Position numbers and translations under genes: made by a program. From assembly GCA_022732315.1 (NCBI GenBank), contig JAIJUV010000104.1:1-8399 (forward strand): a stretch of DNA of 8,399 bases, read 5' to 3'. This DNA comes from Prevotella sp. GTDB lineage: Bacteria > Bacteroidota > Bacteroidia > Bacteroidales > Bacteroidaceae. Positions 5,662 through 8,399 of the stretch are shown in pieces. Each line of letters opens with the position of its first letter. Within the stretch, counting starts at the first letter, position 1. Under the pieces are notes generated by a model. That model saw only the letters and a list, made by a program, of their open reading frames with translations, was not told the DNA's origin and ran no database searches.

Positions 5662-6948
5662 ATGGAACTGAAAGAGACTTTCCAAAAAGTGAAGGCTGCC
5701 AGCAAGACCCTGGGCTTGCTCAGCGATGAACAACGTAATGAAATACTGCAGGCGGTGGCTGACGCTATCATCGCCGAGACTCCTGTGCTCCTCCAGGCAA
5801 ACGCAGAAGACTTGGCTAAGATGGACAAGGCTAACCCGCTCTACGACCGATTGCAACTCACCGAGCAGCGACTCCAGGATATTGCTTCGGATATGAGACA
5901 CGTAAGTACCCTGCCCTCACCGCTTGGAAGAGTTCTCAAAGACAAGACACTCGACAACGGATTGCACCTGCAGCGAGTAGCCGTTCCATTCGGAGTCATC
6001 GGCATGATTTACGAGGCCCGTCCTAATGTTACCTACGATGTTTTTTCTCTCTGTTTCAAGAGTGGAAATGCTTGCGTACTGAAAGGTGGTAAGGATGCAA
6101 ACGCCTCTAACTCAGCGGGTGTCGAACTTATCCACAGGGTGTTGATAAAGTATGGCGTGAATCCAAACGTATGTACGCTTCTACCAGCTACCCATGAGGC
6201 TACAGGCGAAATGCTGAATGCCGTGGGCTATATCGACCTCTGCATTCCTCGAGGTGGAAAGAAGCTTATCAACTTCGTTCGTGATACTGCCAAAGTGCCG
6301 GTTATCGAGACCGGAGCCGGCGTGGTACACTGCTACTTCGATAAAGATGGCGACCTGGAGATGGGCAAGCGCATCATCACAAATGCCAAGTGCCGAAGAG
6401 TGAGCGTATGCAATGCACTCGACTGCCTACTGATTCATGAAAGCCGATTAAGCGATCTCCCTGCCCTCTGCGAGGGGCTCGCCGAGAAGCAGACCAAGAT
6501 TCATGCTGATGCCAAGGCCTACGAGGCATTAAAGGGGCACTATCCTGACACCTTATTATATAAGGCAGAGGAAAGCGAAGCGAAGATGAAGGAAACTGAT
6601 GCAAACATGAAGAGCATCTGGAACACCGAATGGCTCAGCATGCAGATGGGTATCAAGACCGTGGCTTCGGAAGATGAGGCACTCGGGCATATCGCCACCT
6701 ACGGAAGCGGACACAGCGAGAGCATCGTTTCCAATAACGAAGCAACCCAGAAGAAGTTCCAGGCATTGGTAGATGCAGCCTGCGTTTATGTAAACGCTCC
6801 TACCAGCTTTACCGATGGCGCACAGTTCGGATTGGGCGCAGAAATTGGCATCAGTACACAGAAGCTTGGAGCCCGCGGACCGATGGCGCTAGAAGAGATT
6901 ACCACCTACAAGTGGTTGATTACAGGTCAGGGACAGACAAGAGCCTAA
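5662..6948 (+). CDS. proA: Glutamate-5-semialdehyde dehydrogenase (gamma-glutamyl phosphate reductase)
   Basis: This enzyme reduces gamma-glutamyl phosphate to glutamate-5-semialdehyde with NADPH, the second step of proline synthesis in the cytoplasm. The 428-residue protein matches the family throughout: [29 protein letters not shown] with [16 protein letters not shown], and [14 protein letters not shown]. The catalytic cysteine is Cys250 in [13 protein letters not shown]. The C-terminal part has [22 protein letters not shown] and [16 protein letters not shown]. Length is close to the usual ~415-430. The start is supported by the promoter and Shine-Dalgarno-like sequence. proB, which supplies its substrate, is not in the window. 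The gene ends 168 nt before argF', on the same strand and with no clear terminator between, so partial co-transcription is plausible. Confidence 0.97.
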   Translation: MELKETFQKVKAASKTLGLLSDEQRNEILQAVADAIIAETPVLLQANAEDLAKMDKANPLYDRLQLTEQRLQDIASDMRHVSTLPSPLGRVLKDKTLDNGLHLQRVAVPFGVIGMIYEARPNVTYDVFSLCFKSGNACVLKGGKDANASNSAGVELIHRVLIKYGVNPNVCTLLPATHEATGEMLNAVGYIDLCIPRGGKKLINFVRDTAKVPVIETGAGVVHCYFDKDGDLEMGKRIITNAKCRRVSVCNALDCLLIHESRLSDLPALCEGLAEKQTKIHADAKAYEALKGHYPDTLLYKAEESEAKMKETDANMKSIWNTEWLSMQMGIKTVASEDEALGHIATYGSGHSESIVSNNEATQKKFQALVDAACVYVNAPTSFTDGAQFGLGAEIGISTQKLGARGPMALEEITTYKWLITGQGQTRA

Positions 6949-6955
6949 CAGGACC

Positions 6956-6988
6956 CGCTCCGTACCTGCTCCGTACCCTCTCCGTACC
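6956..6988. repeat. Three tandem 11-bp repeats after proA
   Basis: CGCTCCGTACC, TGCTCCGTACC and CTCTCCGTACC follow each other exactly (6956-6966, 6967-6977, 6978-6988), starting 7 nt after the proA stop. They share CTCCGTACC, or TCCGTACC in unit 3. They lie in the transcribed spacer. Function unknown. Confidence 0.85.
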
Positions 6989-7007
6989 AAGTCTTAGTTT
7001 CTGCCAT

Positions 7008-7039
7008 GTTTGCAAGGTTTGCATGCAAACTTTGCAAAC
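7008..7039. promoter_or_regulatory. 32-bp palindrome between proA and argF'
   Basis: Arms 7008-7023 and 7024-7039 are contiguous reverse complements with one mismatch (a G-U pair in RNA). The pattern is GTTTGCAA, GGTTTGCA | TGCAAACT, TTGCAAAC. The centre, TTTGCATGCAAA, is a perfect 12-bp palindrome. There is no T-run, so it is more likely an operator or RNA-processing/attenuation hairpin than a terminator. It does not resemble the usual ArgR box. The only promoter-like string nearby (AAACTTTG, 7027-7034) lacks a correctly spaced -33 box. Confidence 0.7.
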
Positions 7040-7116
7040 TCAAGAGCCGGGAAGAAAGATTCAAGAACAATATATATCAGAAATAACAAATAAAAAACGA
7101 AATAACAATAATAACA

Positions 7117-8079
7117 ATGAAGACATTCTTTAATGTTGAAGACCTTGGCGACTTGAAAGCAGCGCTCGCCGAGGCACAGGAAGTGAAAGCTAACCGTTTC
7201 GGTTATCAGGAGTTGGGCAAGAACAAAACCTTGCTGATGATATTCTTCAATAACAGTCTCCGTACCCGACTGAGTACACAGAAGGCTGCGATGAACCTAG
7301 GCATGAATGTGATCGTGCTCGACGTGAACGCCGGTGCATGGAAACTGGAGACAGAGCGTGGCGTTATCATGGATGGCGACAAGAGCGAACATCTGCTGGA
7401 AGCTATCCCTGTGATGGGAAGCTTTTGCGACCTTATCGGCGTACGCAGCTTTGCCGGTCTGAAAGACCGCGACTACGATTATGCCGAGACCATCGTAAAC
7501 CAGTTTGTGAAGTACAGCGGTCGCCCAGTCTTCGCCATGGAGACAGCCACCGTTCACCCACTCCAGGCATTCGCCGACCTCATCACTATCGAGGAGCACA
7601 AAAAGGTGGCTCGTCCAAAGGTAGTTTTGACCTGGGCTCCCCACTGCCGTGCCCTGCCTCAGGCTGTGCCAAACTCATTCGCCCAGTGGATGAATGCAGC
7701 CGATGTTGATTTCGTGGTTACTCACCCTGAGGGCTATGAACTCGACCCTAAGTTTGTAGGCAACGCCAAAGTGGAGTACGACCAGAAGAAGGCACTGGAA
7801 GGTGCAGACTTCGTTTATGCCAAGAACTGGAGCTGTCCGGGCGTGAAAGACCCAGCACAGTATGGTGAGATATTGAGCAAGGATATGAGCTGGACCATCG
7901 ACGAGGAGCACATGAGCTGGACCAACGACGGATGCTTCATGCACTGCCTGCCAGTTCGCCGCGGACTGATTGTTACCGATGATGTCATCGAGAGCAAGAA
8001 CAGTCTGGTGATTCCAGAGGCAGCCAACCGTGAGATTTCAGCCGAAGTTGTAATCAAGCGCATGCTCGAATCGCTTTAA
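7117..8079 (+). CDS. argF': N-acyl-L-ornithine carbamoyltransferase (succinyl/acetyl type)
   Basis: It transfers a carbamoyl group from carbamoyl phosphate to an N-acylated ornithine, making N-acylcitrulline in the acylated arginine pathway of Bacteroidota and Xanthomonas. The 320-residue protein has the carbamoyl-phosphate loop SLRT (47-50), HPLQ (147-150; ordinary ornithine carbamoyltransferases have HPCQ), KNW (236-238) and HCLPVRR (276-282). It aligns closely with the Bacteroides fragilis N-succinylornithine enzyme as I remember it (LETERGVIMDGDK, PEAANREIS). The specificity position equivalent to Pro90 there, and to a Glu in the Xanthomonas acetylornithine enzyme, is Ser90 here, so the acyl group cannot be named with certainty. 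Translation starts in an A-rich leader without a Shine-Dalgarno sequence. It lies downstream of proA and also draws on glutamate. Confidence 0.93.
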   Translation: MKTFFNVEDLGDLKAALAEAQEVKANRFGYQELGKNKTLLMIFFNNSLRTRLSTQKAAMNLGMNVIVLDVNAGAWKLETERGVIMDGDKSEHLLEAIPVMGSFCDLIGVRSFAGLKDRDYDYAETIVNQFVKYSGRPVFAMETATVHPLQAFADLITIEEHKKVARPKVVLTWAPHCRALPQAVPNSFAQWMNAADVDFVVTHPEGYELDPKFVGNAKVEYDQKKALEGADFVYAKNWSCPGVKDPAQYGEILSKDMSWTIDEEHMSWTNDGCFMHCLPVRRGLIVTDDVIESKNSLVIPEAANREISAEVVIKRMLESL

Positions 8080-8097
8080 TATTTTACAGATAGCAGG

Positions 8098-8123
8098 AAT
8101 ACCCATCACCATAAGTAGGTATT
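8098..8123 (+). terminator. Possible weak terminator after argF'
   Basis: AATACC (8098-8103) pairs with GGTATT (8118-8123) around a 14-nt loop, followed by a short T/pyrimidine-rich stretch. The stem is short, so read-through into the next element is likely. Confidence 0.3.
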
Positions 8124-8134
8124 TTCATCAAAAG

Positions 8135-8227
8135 TCCATCTTGTTTTTTTCTTTTCTCATGAATTATCCGTAACTTTGCAGAAAAATTGTAGAAGATATT
8201 CAGAAGAAAAGACAAAAACAAGATGGA
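8135..8227. repeat. 23-bp inverted repeats enclosing a promoter box (candidate inverton)
   Basis: Arms 8135-8157 and 8205-8227 are reverse complements at 22 of 23 positions (TCCATCTTG, then T-rich to TCTTTTCT). The 47-bp interior carries the -7 box TAACTTTG at 8171-8178, and the right arm includes the ATG of the small ORF at 8223. Inverted repeats around promoters are the hallmark of phase-variable promoters in Bacteroidales. The interior here is shorter than in typical cases, and no recombinase gene is in view. Confidence 0.6.
8171..8178 (+). promoter_or_regulatory. -7 promoter box before the terminal small ORF
   Basis: TAACTTTG matches TAnnTTTG. The -33 position (about 8148-8151, TTTC in the left inverted-repeat arm) is a weak match at 19 nt. 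It reads towards the 31-codon ORF, with a leader of roughly 40 nt. Confidence 0.5.
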
Positions 8228-8318
8228 TAAATACAGCATTATTACACCAGAAGTGATGGGGACATTCAATGACCGCCTCAACTTTCTGTATCTGAAAGTG
8301 CATATAAAAAGTGTTTGA
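8223..8318 (+). CDS. Small ORF of 31 residues, unknown function
   Basis: The ORF begins MDKYSIITPEVMGTF and ends in a basic LKVHIKSV, followed by TGA at 8316-8318. I do not recognise it. It has no signal peptide and no cysteines. What supports a real transcript unit is context: a promoter box 45 nt upstream and a terminator-like hairpin seven bases downstream of the stop. Its ATG lies within the right inverted-repeat arm. It may be a genuine small protein, the shortened start of a larger gene, or incidental coding within a small RNA. Confidence 0.35.
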   Translation: MDKYSIITPEVMGTFNDRLNFLYLKVHIKSV

Positions 8319-8324
8319 GAGAAG

Positions 8325-8368
8325 AATGAGGAAAGTTTACTGGTTATCAGTTACTTTCCTCATTTTGG
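8325..8368 (+). terminator. Terminator-like hairpin after the small ORF
   Basis: AATGAGGAAAGT (8325-8336) and ACTTTCCTCATT (8353-8364) are perfect 12-bp arms. Inside them ACTG/CAGT around GTTAT can extend the stem. Four Ts overlap and follow the 3' arm, so the U-tract is short. Confidence 0.65.
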
Positions 8369-8399
8369 TTAAAAGTGACGAGGACAGACGAAGACGGGA

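Noticed and set aside
7008..7039. Intrinsic terminator between proA and argF'
   Set aside because: The hairpin has no loop space and no T-run on either strand, so it was listed as a regulatory palindrome.

Overview
This window looks like a chromosomal segment of a Bacteroidales bacterium, most likely Prevotella/Segatella (S. copri-like). The species call is an inference from four things. Most genes have the Bacteroidota promoter (TTTG, 19-21 nt, TAnnTTTG) and little or no Shine-Dalgarno sequence. The ornithine carbamoyltransferase is of the N-acyl (succinyl/acetyl) type described from Bacteroides. There is a short acidic-tailed lipoprotein. Small palindromic repeats are abundant between genes.

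Left part (1-2150). An AAA_14/DUF4143-type ATPase on the minus strand is cut off after residue ~229 by foreign sequence that carries the 3' end of a plus-strand ORF and a terminal hairpin. This is probably the right end of an insertion sequence. The ATPase has a clear promoter, preceded by 2.6 tandem copies of a 32-bp palindrome-bearing repeat. Upstream on the same strand is a secreted lactonase-family beta-propeller protein with its own promoter.

Middle (2109-4263). About 1.1 kb holds no intact gene but much repeat material: a ~21-bp tandem array, a long-range inverted repeat, two copies of a palindromic element, and a short relic of a gene start (reading ESPKYFCDRE). A second relic of the same gene family lies in the leader of the next gene but one, at 4171-4260. 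At 3198-3228 a strong promoter starts a ~300-nt structured leader with mutually exclusive helices, followed by a 157-aa lipoprotein and a textbook terminator.

Right part (4264-8399). A DUF1016/YhcG-type PD-(D/E)xK nuclease gene is broken by one in-frame TAA, and its linker is made of palindromes. It ends at a strong terminator. Then come two amino-acid biosynthesis genes. proA (glutamate-5-semialdehyde dehydrogenase, proline pathway) has its own promoter. An N-acyl-ornithine carbamoyltransferase (argF', arginine pathway) follows across a 168-bp spacer with an 11-bp triple repeat and a 32-bp palindrome. Both pathways start from glutamate. Residue 90 of argF', the substrate-specificity position of the family, is Ser, where recalled family members have Pro or Glu.

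The window ends with a promoter box enclosed by 23-bp inverted repeats (8135-8157 and 8205-8227), a candidate invertible promoter. It faces a 31-codon ORF that is closed by its own terminator-like hairpin.
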